A stretch of DNA of 61,852 nucleotides from QHXQ01 sp036389375 (GCA_036389375.1 DASVQA010000001.1:1-61852); one strand, 5' to 3'. Positions 16,087-26,961 are shown, counted from the first letter of the stretch. Numbers and translations are program-made. The notes: a model not told the origin generated them from the sequence alone.

Positions 16087-16416
16087 AATAGATCTCCGTA
16101 ATAGACTTAATCCCCCAATGTTCATTCAATTCGCGCGCGCTGACACGAGTTGCAGCAAGCTCGATCAGCGTGTCGTTGGGGCGGCGCTGCTGCATCCGCC
16201 CTCTATTGACTAACGCGAAATGCAGAGACGAAAAGGATCATGCGCGAGGCTGTGTTAGGAGGTGTCTGCGGCCGGCAGTTGGTCATAACAGAGGGCGGCC
16301 GCGAGCGCCTCCGGTAGTAAACTGTTAGGCGACAGAAGATTAGGCCGAAGGCGAGAATCGAGTCAAGGTTCATTCTGCGTTCTGGCCGGCAAACAGGACA
16401 GGAGAGCGGACAAGCG
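16087..16416. other. Divergent intergenic region
   Basis: The region lies between the minus-strand DUF2306 gene and the plus-strand LamG/esterase gene, so it must hold both promoters. I could not pick a convincing -35/-10 pair. CGAGGCTGTGTTAGGAGGTG near 16,245 contains a Shine-Dalgarno-like AGGAGGTG, but no ORF of note follows it. Confidence 0.4.
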
Positions 16417-18030
16417 ATGCACAGTTTTTCCCGGCGTGAGTTGTTCAAGACGTTGCCGATGGCGCTGGCGCTCGCGCCGGTGTGGAAAGCGGACGCGGGC
16501 GCGCAGGCTTCGCAGGCGCAGATGCGCGGCGTCCTTGAGGCGCTCGGCCACGCCGAGCGCGAGTTGAGCCGCACGGCGGCGCACGACAAAACGGGCCGTC
16601 AACTGAGCGCCCTCATGCTCGTGCGGCAGGCGCTCGGCGAGTTAGCCGAACTGTCGGCTGACGCGCTACGCAAACACGGGCCCGTCGGGGGGAGTGCGCC
16701 GCAGGTGTTTCTCGATGCGCAGCAGCTACAACTAACGGACGGAGCGCAGATGGCTCGCTGGCCCGACCTGAGCGGCGCAGGCCGCGACGGCGTGCAACCC
16801 GACCCGCAACGCCAGTTCACCTATCACAGTGCCCTGTGGACGGATGGCTTGCCCTACGTAGCCGCCGGGCAACTTAACCAAGCCATGACCGTGCCGCTTA
16901 CGGCCACTGCGACGAGGACGATCTTCGTCGTCGCGCGGGGCACGCAACCCTTTCCCAACGGCTCCCTGCTGCGCTTCGATGACTTCAATCTGCTCTACAC
17001 GCTGGACGGCAACTCCGGTTGGCGCTGGTATCAGAAGCAGGACGGGCACGGGACGGCCGCCGTTGGCTACAGTGCTGAATGGAGCGTGCTGTGCGTGCGG
17101 CAGGACGCGGCCGATAGCATCTCTTTCTTCGTTGACGGTGCGCTGGTCGAGACGCTATCGCCCAACGCATCGCCGGCCGCTTCTCAAGAGGTGCAACTGG
17201 GGCCGGGCGCGGGCTTGCTCCGGCAGTTTGTCGTGTTCGACCGCGCACTCACGGACGCAGACGTGGCCGGCTATACGAAATGGCTGCGCAAGCGTAATCA
17301 ATTAAATTATCAGTATGAGTTTGTCGGCAGTCTGGCCGCGCCCGCGCTCGTTGTCCGCCGCGAGGGCTTAAGCGGCCCGCGCCCGCTCGTCATCACCAAC
17401 CACGCGGCGGGGGCGGACGAGCGTTTCTTCCACGATCATCCGGGCTTTCGCGCGTTGCTCACCGCGCTCTTGGCAGCCGGCTACATCGTCGCCTCGTCGC
17501 AACTCTTCGGCGCGAGTTGGGGCAATCAATCGTCGCTCGAGGCGAACGCGGAACTCTACAGCTATGTGGCCGCGCATTATTCGATTGATCCGGCGCGCGT
17601 GGCGATGATTGGCGATTCGATGGGCGCGCTGCCGACGCTGCTCGCGTTCCCCGACGCACGCATCCCACTCGTAGGCGCAGCCCTCTATTATCCCTGCTGC
17701 AACCTGCGCCATCTTTACGAGCACCGCTTCACCGAAGCGATCCGCGTCGCTTACGGCATCCGGCCGGACGGCGCGAACTATACGGCCGCGACTTCAGGGC
17801 ACGACCCCTTGCTGCGGGCCGCGAGCGATTGGACGGGCGCGCGGCTGCGCTTCTACACATCGCCCGCCGACACGATTGTGTCCGCCGCCGACAACGCGCA
17901 GGCGTTTAGCGCCCACGTCGCGGCGACCGCCAGAGAGGCCGGTTTGTTTGCCCTCGACGGCGAGCACAACACGCAGGTCGAGACGACAAATGAAGACCTG
18001 CTCGCGTTCCTTGCGCGCTGCTTCGCTTGA
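16417..18030 (+). CDS. Tat-exported LamG-like domain fused to alpha/beta hydrolase
   Basis: The 537-residue product starts with a twin-arginine signal, SRRELFKTLPMALALAPV (4-21), so it is probably exported folded. A helical stretch (about 35-90) is followed by a concanavalin/LamG-like jelly roll (about 95-290), with TRTIFVVARGTQ, WRWYQKQDGHGT, ISFFVDGALVET and LRQFVVFDRALTDADVAGYTKWL, the end of a typical LamG module. The C-terminal half is an alpha/beta hydrolase with nucleophile IGDSMGA, an HDHPGF segment, and a final His in DGEHNTQV. The acid is probably in SPADTIVS. The architecture suggests an esterase acting on a polymer-bound substrate, but the substrate is not predictable. Confidence 0.65.
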   Translation: MHSFSRRELFKTLPMALALAPVWKADAGAQASQAQMRGVLEALGHAERELSRTAAHDKTGRQLSALMLVRQALGELAELSADALRKHGPVGGSAPQVFLDAQQLQLTDGAQMARWPDLSGAGRDGVQPDPQRQFTYHSALWTDGLPYVAAGQLNQAMTVPLTATATRTIFVVARGTQPFPNGSLLRFDDFNLLYTLDGNSGWRWYQKQDGHGTAAVGYSAEWSVLCVRQDAADSISFFVDGALVETLSPNASPAASQEVQLGPGAGLLRQFVVFDRALTDADVAGYTKWLRKRNQLNYQYEFVGSLAAPALVVRREGLSGPRPLVITNHAAGADERFFHDHPGFRALLTALLAAGYIVASSQLFGASWGNQSSLEANAELYSYVAAHYSIDPARVAMIGDSMGALPTLLAFPDARIPLVGAALYYPCCNLRHLYEHRFTEAIRVAYGIRPDGANYTAATSGHDPLLRAASDWTGARLRFYTSPADTIVSAADNAQAFSAHVAATAREAGLFALDGEHNTQVETTNEDLLAFLARCFA

Positions 18031-18052
18031 AGTAAATTGCCGTTGCGCGCGG

Positions 18053-20749
18053 CTATCTGGCGCGCGGGTCTGGCTTCACCCTGAGCGGCTGCGTGTAGCT
18101 CTTGCCGCCGACCGTCAGGCGCACCGTGTAGAGGCCGGGCAGCACCATCCCGCCCCGCCCGCCGAAGATGCCACCGCCACCACCGCCAGCGGCGCGATTA
18201 GCGGGCGGCGTCGGGCGCAAGTCCCAAACCCAACGATGCATGCCGGCGGCGGCGGAGAGCGGTTCGGGCGTGCGTACCCAGAAGGCGGGAATGGTCAGCG
18301 TATTCGGATCGACGGGCGGCGTGCGCTCCTCGCTCGAATAGCGCCGGATCGTTTCGCCGGAGGGCGCGAGTATTTCGAGCGTGACGGGCGCGGCGGCGGT
18401 CGTCTTCAGATAGTAATCAATGAACGCGCCGTAAGGCCGATTCTCCGCGAGCGGCTCGTCGCGCGGTTTGGGCGTGCCGTTCTCGCTCGGCGGCGGGCTG
18501 TTGAAGGCGTCGGCCGGGCGGAACAGATGCGCGTCGGCGCTGACAACCGACTCGCTCAGTTGGCGCAGGGGCGTGATATTGTCGAGCACCCAGAAGCCGC
18601 GCCCGTGCGTGGCGACGATCAGATCGTCTTCGTGGATAACGAGATCGCGCATGGACGTGGGCGGCAGGTTGAGTTGTAAAGATTGCCAGTGGTCGCCGTC
18701 GTCGAACGAGACGAAGACGCCAAGCTCCGTGCCCGCAAACAGCAGCCCGCGCCGTTCAGTGTCTTCCTTGACCGTTTGCACGTAGACGCCCGCCGGCAGC
18801 CCGCGCGTGATCTGCTGCCATGTCTGCCCGCCGTCGCGCGTGCGATAGATGTGCGGCTCGTAATCTTCGAGCCGATGCCGGTCAATCGCGGCGAAAGCCT
18901 CGGCCACGTCGAAGTGCGAGGCGTCCATCATCACGACCTTGCTCCATGCGGTCAGTTCCGGCGGCGTGACGTTAGCCCATGTCTTGCCGTCGTCGTCCGT
19001 GTGCTGAATCAGTCCGTCGTCCGTGCCGACCCAGATCGTCTGCGCGCGCAGCGGCGACGGCGCAATCGTGTAGATGACGCCGCGCCGTTTGCCTTCGGGC
19101 GCATCCGCTGCGGTCGCGGCGTCCAGATTCGCGGGCACGCCGGGGTCTTCGCGCGTCAGATCAGGACTGATGGTCGTCCAACTCTCGCCGCCGTTCGTCG
19201 TCTTGAACAAGAATTGATTGCTGAAGTAGAGCGCGTGCGGATCGGCCTGCGAGAAGACGAGCGGGACTGTCCAGGTGTGGCGCGCCGGCACGGTCATCCC
19301 GCGCTCCGGTGAGACATCCTTGATCTCGCCGGTTGTGACGTTGCAGCGCGAGACGCGCCCGCCGAACAGAATCTCAGGGTGCAGCGGATCGGGCGCGGTG
19401 TAGTCCGATTCGCCACCGGCGCAGACGGGCGACCAATCGTGCATCGAGATGTCTGCGTGCGTCGTGCGCGTGGGCACGCCGACCGCGCCGCTGTCCTGTT
19501 GCGCGCCCGTCACCCAGTAGGGGAAACGGTTGTCGGCCGCGACGTGATAAAGCTGCGCGGTCGGCTGGTTGTACCAACTGCTCCACGTCTGCGCGCCGTC
19601 TTCCGTCACGACCGCGCCCTGATCGCTGGCAAGGATCATGCGCTTCGGGTCGGTCGGATAAATCCAGAGTTGATGATAGTCGTCGCCGCCGGGCGCACCC
19701 TTGAGCGCCGTCCACATCCGGCCCGCATCGGTCGAACGATAGAGCGACGTGTTGCCGACATAAACCGTGTCCTGATTCTGCGGATCGACCGTCGTCTTGC
19801 AGAAGTACCAGCCGCGCCCCCAGATGCGTTTGTCGTCCGAGATAAGCTGCCACGTCGCGCCCGCGTCGTCCGAGCGATACAAGCCGCCCGCTTTCGCGTC
19901 CACGATGGCGTAGATGCGGTTGTGATTCGTCGGCGCGACGGCGAGACCGATGCGACCGATGCCTTCGGTCGGCAGTCCGTTCGTGAGCGGTTGCCACGTG
20001 TCGCCGCCGTCCGTTGATTTGAAGACGCCGCCGCCGGGGCCGTAAGACGGCGGGTAGATGCTCCACGGCGGCCGCCGCGTGTTCCACAAGGACGCATAGA
20101 CGATCCGCGCGTTCGTCGGGTCGAACTGAAGATCAATCGCGCCCACGTCATCGCTCTTGAACAAGACCTGTTGCCACGTCTGCCCGCCGTCGCGCGTGCG
20201 ATAGACGCCGCGTTCAGGGTTCGCGCCGTAGGCGTGACCGAGCGCGGCGACGAAGACGACGTTCGGGTTCTTCGGGTCAACCAGCACGCGCCCGATCTGT
20301 CGCGTCCCGGCCAGCCCGAGATGCTGCCACGTCTGCCCGCCGTCGGTGGACTTGTACATCCCGTTGCCGTAGGAAATCTGCGAGCGCATGTCGGCTTCGC
20401 CCGTGCCGACATAGACGACGTTCGGGTTCGACGGTGCAACCGCAATCGCGCCGATGGAGGCGACTGGCTGTGCATCGAACACCGGCGTCCACGTCCGCCC
20501 CGAGTTCTGCGACTTCCATACGCCGCCACCCACCGACCCGAAATAAAAAACGTTGGGCTGACCCGGCACGCCCGTCACGCCGTTGACGCGTCCGCCGCGA
20601 AACGGGCCGAGCATGCGCCAGCGCAAGCCCGCGTAAGTGTCGCGCGCAAATTGCGGCTGTGCAGAGGCGAGCGCCGCGCCCGCCAACATTAATGCAAGCA
20701 TGCTCAGTAGCGCCCACGCGCGCACCGCGCCCTGCCGAAGATCAGTCAT
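18053..20749 (-). CDS. Secreted Asp-box (BNR/VPS10-like) propeller protein
   Basis: The 898-residue exported protein has a signal peptide (LLSMLALMLAGAALASAQ). At least ten Asp-box repeats S/T-x-D-x-G-x-T-W follow, such as SQNSGRTW, STDGGQTW, TRDGGQTW, STDGGDTW, SDDAGATW, TEDGAQTW, TTNGGESW, TDDDGKTW and TRDGGQTW. These build two beta-propellers as in sortilin/VPS10 proteins and xyloglucanases. The C-terminus (about 700-890) has a beta-sandwich and a glycine-rich loop. Such proteins are often annotated as glycosyl hydrolases, but no catalytic Asp pair can be placed, so enzymatic activity is not claimed. The start at 20749 follows AAGAGAG; an in-frame start at 20809 precedes the signal peptide by 20 residues and is less likely. 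Confidence 0.85.
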   Translation of the reverse strand: MTDLRQGAVRAWALLSMLALMLAGAALASAQPQFARDTYAGLRWRMLGPFRGGRVNGVTGVPGQPNVFYFGSVGGGVWKSQNSGRTWTPVFDAQPVASIGAIAVAPSNPNVVYVGTGEADMRSQISYGNGMYKSTDGGQTWQHLGLAGTRQIGRVLVDPKNPNVVFVAALGHAYGANPERGVYRTRDGGQTWQQVLFKSDDVGAIDLQFDPTNARIVYASLWNTRRPPWSIYPPSYGPGGGVFKSTDGGDTWQPLTNGLPTEGIGRIGLAVAPTNHNRIYAIVDAKAGGLYRSDDAGATWQLISDDKRIWGRGWYFCKTTVDPQNQDTVYVGNTSLYRSTDAGRMWTALKGAPGGDDYHQLWIYPTDPKRMILASDQGAVVTEDGAQTWSSWYNQPTAQLYHVAADNRFPYWVTGAQQDSGAVGVPTRTTHADISMHDWSPVCAGGESDYTAPDPLHPEILFGGRVSRCNVTTGEIKDVSPERGMTVPARHTWTVPLVFSQADPHALYFSNQFLFKTTNGGESWTTISPDLTREDPGVPANLDAATAADAPEGKRRGVIYTIAPSPLRAQTIWVGTDDGLIQHTDDDGKTWANVTPPELTAWSKVVMMDASHFDVAEAFAAIDRHRLEDYEPHIYRTRDGGQTWQQITRGLPAGVYVQTVKEDTERRGLLFAGTELGVFVSFDDGDHWQSLQLNLPPTSMRDLVIHEDDLIVATHGRGFWVLDNITPLRQLSESVVSADAHLFRPADAFNSPPPSENGTPKPRDEPLAENRPYGAFIDYYLKTTAAAPVTLEILAPSGETIRRYSSEERTPPVDPNTLTIPAFWVRTPEPLSAAAGMHRWVWDLRPTPPANRAAGGGGGGIFGGRGGMVLPGLYTVRLTVGGKSYTQPLRVKPDPRAR

Positions 20750-21139
20750 GGATAAGCTCTCTTCTGCCCGATAAGGATAGACCGAACGTAACGCCGCCGA
20801 CATGCACACAACCTAGCACGACTGAATAAATGCAGACAAGAATCGGTCGAATTTCAAGCACAAACCCGCGCGCCGGCCGGCGCACCGAATACGTGCGCCG
20901 CTGCCTGCGCAGGCCGCCTGTTATTTCGTCCGAATCGTGGTTAAAGTTTTCTTTACGCGACACGGATATGCGCTTTCGGCTTGCCTCTAGTCGCCTCCGC
21001 CCTTTGTGTGTCATACTAGCGCCACGCCCCGTTTCATGCACATTTCGCGCGACGGCCGCGCTCCCGAACGTCTCACGACAAGTTCGACGCGGGCCGCGCC
21101 GCAACAAAGCCTGAAGCACGACCAGACGCGGGGGATACT
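20750..21139. other. Divergent intergenic region upstream of the mreB-like gene
   Basis: This is a control region of about 390 bp between divergent genes. It contains GC-rich palindromes, including GCCTGCGCAGGC at 20903-20914, and an AT-richer stretch near 20,935-20,960. I found no convincing sigma-70 pair with good spacing and no ORF with a ribosome site. Confidence 0.4.
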
Positions 21140-22264
21140 TTGAGCACTGCTAACGATCCAATGGCGAAACGTTCCTACAAACGCCGGACGCCCTCGTTCT
21201 GGCACTTCGGTCGGCTGCGCGACTTGATCTCGGACTCGATGGCGATTGATATGGGGTCGGCCTCGACCATCATCGCCGTCAAAGGGCGCGGCGTGGTGGT
21301 GGACGAGCCGTCCATCGTGGCCGTCAACAAGTTGACCGGCGAAGTGGTCGCCTTTGGGCGCGAGGCGAACGAGATGCAGGGGCGCGAGGCGCGCGAGATC
21401 ACGCTCGTCGCGCCGATGGTGGGCGGCGTCGTCGCCGACTTCGTTTACACCGAGAAGATGCTCGACCACTTCGTCCGGCAGGCGCGTAGCGGCGTCTCGC
21501 ACTTCAGTCGGCGCGCCGTCATGGGGGTGCTCTCCGGCGTCACGCACGTCGAGCAGCGCGCGCTCCTGACCGCCGCCGAACACGCGCACATCGGACGCAT
21601 CTACATGGTCGAAGAAGGACTGGCCGCCGCCATCGGCGCGGGCGTGGACATTGAAGACGCGCGCGCCGCAGCCGTCGTGGACATTGGCGGCGACACGACG
21701 AACATCGCCGTCGTCGCGCTCGGCCAGATCATCTATGCGCGCGCCGAACGCATCGGCAGCAACAACATAGACATGGCGATCATGGAACGTCTGCGCCGCT
21801 TTCGGGGTCTAATCATCGGCATGCCCACCGCGACGCGGCTGAAGAACGAACTCGCCTCGGCCATTGAGCCGGCCGATCCGGCGCGCTCGATCACCGTCAA
21901 AGGGCGCGACATACACACGAGCGCGCCCGGCGCGATTGAAGTGACGGCCGACGACATCTACGCCGTCACGGAAAATGTCGTGCGTAAGATCGCCGATGCG
22001 GTGCGTAATGCGCTCGGCGACCTGCCGCCCGAAGTCGCGGCAGACATCTATGATCGCGGCCTCATCATCACGGGCGGCGGCGCGCTCCTCGAAGGCATTG
22101 ACGCCTACCTGCACCGCGAGACGCATCTACAGACGCGCGCGGCGGACGAGCCGCGCTACGCCATCGTCAAAGGTCTCGCCCAACTCTTCGACATCCCCCT
22201 GCTGCTGCGCCGCGTCGCCCGCAACGAGCCATCACTCCTGCTCGACGCGGAAGCAAGCATATGA
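21140..22264 (+). CDS. mreB: MreB-like bacterial actin
   Basis: The 374-residue actin-fold protein normally guides cell-wall synthesis along the lateral wall. Conserved blocks are phosphate 1 MAIDMGSASTIIAVKGRGVVVDEPSIVAVNK, the segment VADFVYTEKMLDHFV, phosphate 2 AAVVDIGGDTTNIAVVALGQIIYARAERIG, and the adenosine block GLIITGGGALLEGI. Several positions depart from canonical MreB: DMGSAST for DLGTANT, GGDTTN for GGGTTE, and IGMPTATRLKNELASA where MreB has IGERTAEEIKIEIGSA. The start is probably TTG at 21140, with GGGGGA 5 bases before; the ATG at 21161 has none. mreC and mreD do not follow. It could be a divergent MreB paralogue. Confidence 0.82.
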   Translation: MSTANDPMAKRSYKRRTPSFWHFGRLRDLISDSMAIDMGSASTIIAVKGRGVVVDEPSIVAVNKLTGEVVAFGREANEMQGREAREITLVAPMVGGVVADFVYTEKMLDHFVRQARSGVSHFSRRAVMGVLSGVTHVEQRALLTAAEHAHIGRIYMVEEGLAAAIGAGVDIEDARAAAVVDIGGDTTNIAVVALGQIIYARAERIGSNNIDMAIMERLRRFRGLIIGMPTATRLKNELASAIEPADPARSITVKGRDIHTSAPGAIEVTADDIYAVTENVVRKIADAVRNALGDLPPEVAADIYDRGLIITGGGALLEGIDAYLHRETHLQTRAADEPRYAIVKGLAQLFDIPLLLRRVARNEPSLLLDAEASI

Positions 22265-22387
22265 AAAGAGCAGGCCAGAGAATCTAGCGAGGCCGGAGCG
22301 TCTGGCGAGTCAGTACGAACGAACACGTCTTTGACCCGTAAGACTCTCTGAACTCGCTAGAGTCTCTGGACTCGCTGGACTGCTTTT
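22265..22387 (+). repeat. Intergenic hairpin with GAGCAG/CTGCTTTT ends (element 4)
   Basis: The element fills the whole gap from the mreB stop to the ATG of the M50 gene. The outer arms AAAAGAGCAG (22265-22274) and CTGCTTTT (22380-22387) pair. Inside, CTCTGGACTCGCTGGACT reads as 9-nt units and pairs imperfectly with the left arm. Because it ends flush with the ATG, it leaves no ordinary Shine-Dalgarno. Confidence 0.7.
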
Positions 22388-23503
22388 ATGCGGCTTGATC
22401 ACATTCTCCACCGGCAGGTGCGCGTGGCGCGGGTGTTTGGTATCCCCGTGCGGATCGATTATCGGTGGTTCATCGTGTTCGCTTTGAGCACGTGGCTGCT
22501 GGCGGAGAATTTTCAGCGCGGTTTGTGGGAGGTGCAACTCAACGATACGGCCGCGCTCGTCGTGGCCGTCGTCACAACGCTGCTCTTATTCCTCTCGGTC
22601 TTCGGCCACGAACTGTCGCACGCGCTCGCGGCACAGGGCGAGGGCATAGAGATCGAAGAGATCGTGCTACATCCGTTCGGGGGGCTGGCCCGCCTCAAGC
22701 GCGAGCCGGACAGCCCGCGCGCTGAGTTTCGCATCGCGGTGGCGGGCCCCGCCGCAAGTTTTATCTTCGCGCTCGTCGGTTACGGCGCAATGTATCTGAC
22801 CGATTGGGGGCGTAGCGCCACGTGGGCCGTGTGCGCCATCATCGCCGGCGGCAACCTGATGCTGGCGATCTTCAATCTGCTGCCGGGCTACCCGCTCGAC
22901 GGCGGGCGCGTGATGCGCTCGTACCTGTGGCATCGCAGCGGGCAGCTTGATCAGGCGACGCGCACCGTCAGTCGCTTCGGGCAGTTGATCGCGCTCACCA
23001 TCGTCGTCTTCGGCGTCTATATGGCGTACACGCACGGCGCTTACTTCATGGCGCTGTGGTCTGTGCTCGTCGGGCTGTTTCTGTGGGACGCAGCGCGGGC
23101 GGTCTGGCGGGCACACGCCGCGCGCCACGCGCACACGGTGGCGGATGCGATGAGCGCGCCGTTCGCGCTTGAGCCGGACACGCTCGTCAGCCACTTCATT
23201 GACGCGGTGTTGCCGCAGCACCGGCAGGAATCGTTCGCGGTCGCGCGCGAGCGCCGCCTGCACGGCATACTCACGCTCGCCGATTTGAAGAAACTGCCGC
23301 GCGAACTATGGCACAAGACGCGCGTGCGCGAAGTGATGCGCCCCGTCGAGCCGCGCCTGTTCGTCGCGCCGCAGACGCCGCTGCCTCGCGCCTTCGAGTT
23401 GATGAAGCACAACGGCGCAGGCGCGCTCGCCGTCATTGACGACGCGGGCGAACTGGTCGGCTTCCTCCAACGCGGCCGGCTGAAGCCGCGCCCAGACCGC
23501 TAA
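22388..23503 (+). CDS. Site-2 protease family (M50) metalloprotease with CBS region
   Basis: The 371-residue intramembrane zinc protease has the metal motif FGHELSHAL (about 74-82) in a membrane helix and the third ligand in NLLPGYPLDGGRVM (about 160-173). Four to six helices make up the first 240 residues. A cytoplasmic C-terminal region (about 250-365) has a tandem CBS-like pair (TVADAMSAPFALEPDT, VREVMRPVEPRLFVAPQTPLPRAFELMKHNGAGALAVIDDAGELVGFL). This matches the Rip3/SpoIVFB-like group with C-terminal CBS domains, which can bind adenine nucleotides. The c-di-AMP synthase gene lies next on the same strand, so nucleotide sensing is an attractive but untested idea. The start codon directly follows a hairpin element. 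Confidence 0.9.
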   Translation: MRLDHILHRQVRVARVFGIPVRIDYRWFIVFALSTWLLAENFQRGLWEVQLNDTAALVVAVVTTLLLFLSVFGHELSHALAAQGEGIEIEEIVLHPFGGLARLKREPDSPRAEFRIAVAGPAASFIFALVGYGAMYLTDWGRSATWAVCAIIAGGNLMLAIFNLLPGYPLDGGRVMRSYLWHRSGQLDQATRTVSRFGQLIALTIVVFGVYMAYTHGAYFMALWSVLVGLFLWDAARAVWRAHAARHAHTVADAMSAPFALEPDTLVSHFIDAVLPQHRQESFAVARERRLHGILTLADLKKLPRELWHKTRVREVMRPVEPRLFVAPQTPLPRAFELMKHNGAGALAVIDDAGELVGFLQRGRLKPRPDR

Positions 23504-23681
23504 ATAACTTGTTGCTAAGACCCCCAATGCGACGCGCAAGGCGGCGGTTGACGTAACGCATTTTCCCCATCATTGCGTCGCATCGTTTCTTACCGCATAA
23601 TCAACGCGGACGCGTTTAAATTCAGTCCACCAGAGCCGGCTGTGTTGATGCGCCGAAACCCGTCAGAACGAGTGCAAGACC

Positions 23682-24536
23682 GTGTTACTGATCGCGCCCT
23701 ACACCGATTACATGGAGCGGCTGCGCGAGTCCCGCAACCTGTTGGACTTGGTGCTGGTCTTTGTCATCGTGTTCACGGTCTTGAAGCTGCTGCGCGGCAC
23801 GCGCGCCGTGCCGATGGCGGCCGGCATTACGGCCTTTGCGCTGCTCTATTGGCTCGCGCTGCGCTACGATCTGGCCACGCTCGAATACGTCCTGCGCGGC
23901 TTGCTGCTCTACCTGCCGATCCTGATCATCGTCCTGTTCCAGATGGAAATTCGGCAGGCATTCATCTCGCTCGGCAATCGCATCAGGCTGCCACTTTTGC
24001 CGCGCCAGCGCGGTCAGTTCGGCGAGGGCGTTTATGACGAGATCGTGCTGGCCGCGACGACGCTGGCTTCGACCAAGACCGGCGCGCTCGTCGTCATCGA
24101 ACGCGGCGTAGGTCTCAAAAACGTCGTGGACGGCGGTGTGCGTATGGACGCGGAACTAAGCTACGATCTGCTCGTGACCATCTTCAATCCGGCGACGCCT
24201 TTGCACGATGGCGCAGTCGTCGTCCGGCGGCATCGCGTCGCCGCCGCCGCGTGCTTTCTGCCCCTGACGCTCAACCCGCGTCTCTCGAAAGACCTCGGCA
24301 CGCGCCATCGCGCCGCCATCGGCATCACCGAAGACACGGACGCCGTGGCCGTCGTCGTCTCCGAAGAGACGGGCCTCATCTCTTTCGTGCAGGCAGGCGA
24401 AATCCGCCGCGCCCTCGACGCCACGCAACTACGCGCCGCCATCCTCAAGGCGCTCGAAGCGCCCGGACGCAGAGAGCGAAAATCGGCGGCCCAGATCGAG
24501 GCGGAAACCGAAAGGAACGAAGTAGTATCAATGTGA
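23682..24536 (+). CDS. cdaA: Diadenylate cyclase CdaA
   Basis: CdaA condenses two ATP into the second messenger c-di-AMP at the inner membrane. The 284-residue product has three N-terminal membrane helices (about 15-85) and the DisA_N domain. The catalytic motifs are PLHDGAVVV (DGA near 176-178) and LGTRHRAAIGI (RHR near 209-211), and both are intact. Start is uncertain: GTG at 23682 or ATG at 23712, neither with a strong ribosome site. A charged tail (GRRERKSAAQIEAETERNE) follows the catalytic domain. It is followed by cdaR and glmM, the standard order. Confidence 0.95.
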   Translation: MLLIAPYTDYMERLRESRNLLDLVLVFVIVFTVLKLLRGTRAVPMAAGITAFALLYWLALRYDLATLEYVLRGLLLYLPILIIVLFQMEIRQAFISLGNRIRLPLLPRQRGQFGEGVYDEIVLAATTLASTKTGALVVIERGVGLKNVVDGGVRMDAELSYDLLVTIFNPATPLHDGAVVVRRHRVAAAACFLPLTLNPRLSKDLGTRHRAAIGITEDTDAVAVVVSEETGLISFVQAGEIRRALDATQLRAAILKALEAPGRRERKSAAQIEAETERNEVVSM

Positions 24537-24616
24537 ACAGCAAAGGTCAGAGCCTAGAGGTCAGCGCTCAGTTAAAACTGTCGCGCCCTAACCTCTAATC
24601 TCTGACCCCTGACGTT
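24537..24616 (+). repeat. Intergenic hairpin of 7-nt units (element 5)
   Basis: The left arm is GGTCAGA GCCTAGA GGTCAGC GCTCAGT and the right arm is CCTAACC TCTAATC TCTGACC CCTGACG. They pair around GTTAAAAC. The element fills the cdaA-cdaR gap and stops two bases short of the cdaR ATG. Confidence 0.7.
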
Positions 24617-25587
24617 ATGGCTTTACGCGATCTCGAAAAAGATGCTGCGTTGATGGGGCGGCGCTGGCTGCGCGAGTTGCTGTTCGAGGATTGGAGCTTG
24701 AAGCTGCTCGCGCTCATCATCACGTTGGGCCTGTGGTGGGCCGTGACGGGGCAGCGCACACCGGCGGCCGTGCGCCTGCGCCACGTGCAACTGTTCCTCG
24801 TCCTGCCGGGCGACGTGGAGATCAGCAACGACCTGCGCGAAGAGGTGGACGTGACCCTGCGCGGCAGTCAGCGCGTGCTCTCAGTGCTCAAGACGAGCGA
24901 CGTGGTGGTCAACTTCGACGCGAGCGAACTGCAACCGGGCACGCATCTCATCAGGCTCACGCCGCAGAACGTCCGGCTGGAACTGCCCGAAGGCGTCAAC
25001 GGCGAGAGCGTCCAGATGGAACGCATCGAGCCGGCGAGCATCAAGCTGCAACTCGAACGGCGCATCGAACGCGAGTTCGTCGTCAACGTGCCCGTGACGG
25101 GGGCGCTCCCCGCCGGCTATGAATTGATCGGCGTGCAGTCCGTGCCGAACCGTGTGCGCGTACGCGGGCCCGAAAGCCACGTCAACGCTTTGCCGAAGGT
25201 GCAGACCGAGCCGGTCGCGCTCGGCGGCCACACCGACACCTTCGCCGTCCGGCAAGTGGCCGTGGACATCTCCGATCCAAAGGTCGTGCCCGTCGAGACG
25301 GCCGTGGACGTGCAGGTCGAGATCGGCGAAGCCCGCGAGGAGAAGACGCTCGAAGGCGTGTCGGTACAAATGGCCGATGGCGACGCTGCCACGCCGCAGG
25401 TCGCGCGCGTCGCCGTCACGGTGCGCGGGCCGCGCTCAAGCCTCGCAACCTTGCGCGCCGCCGACGTGAAAATCCTGCTCGACCAGACGCCGGACGGCCA
25501 ACTCAAGCCGCGCCTGCAACTGCCACCCGACCGCGCGGCCCGCGTCGAAATAGTCTCGACCAACCCGGCGCAGTTCTCGCTCAAAAA

Positions 25588-25591
<4 letters not shown>
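24617..25591 (+). CDS. cdaR: YbbR-domain protein CdaR, regulator of CdaA
   Basis: The 324-residue protein is anchored by one N-terminal membrane helix (WSLKLLALIITLGLWWAVTG, about 27-46). Its extracytoplasmic part has YbbR repeats, seen as repeated V-x-V-x-x-x-G blocks (VDVTLRGSQRVLSVL, FVVNVPVTGALPAGYELIGVQSVPNRVRVRGPESHVNAL, VAVTVRGPRSSLATL). CdaR homologues bind CdaA and tune c-di-AMP synthesis. It sits between cdaA and glmM. Its stop overlaps the glmM start by 4 bp (ATGA), implying translational coupling. Confidence 0.93.
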
Positions 25592-26961
<1,370 letters not shown>

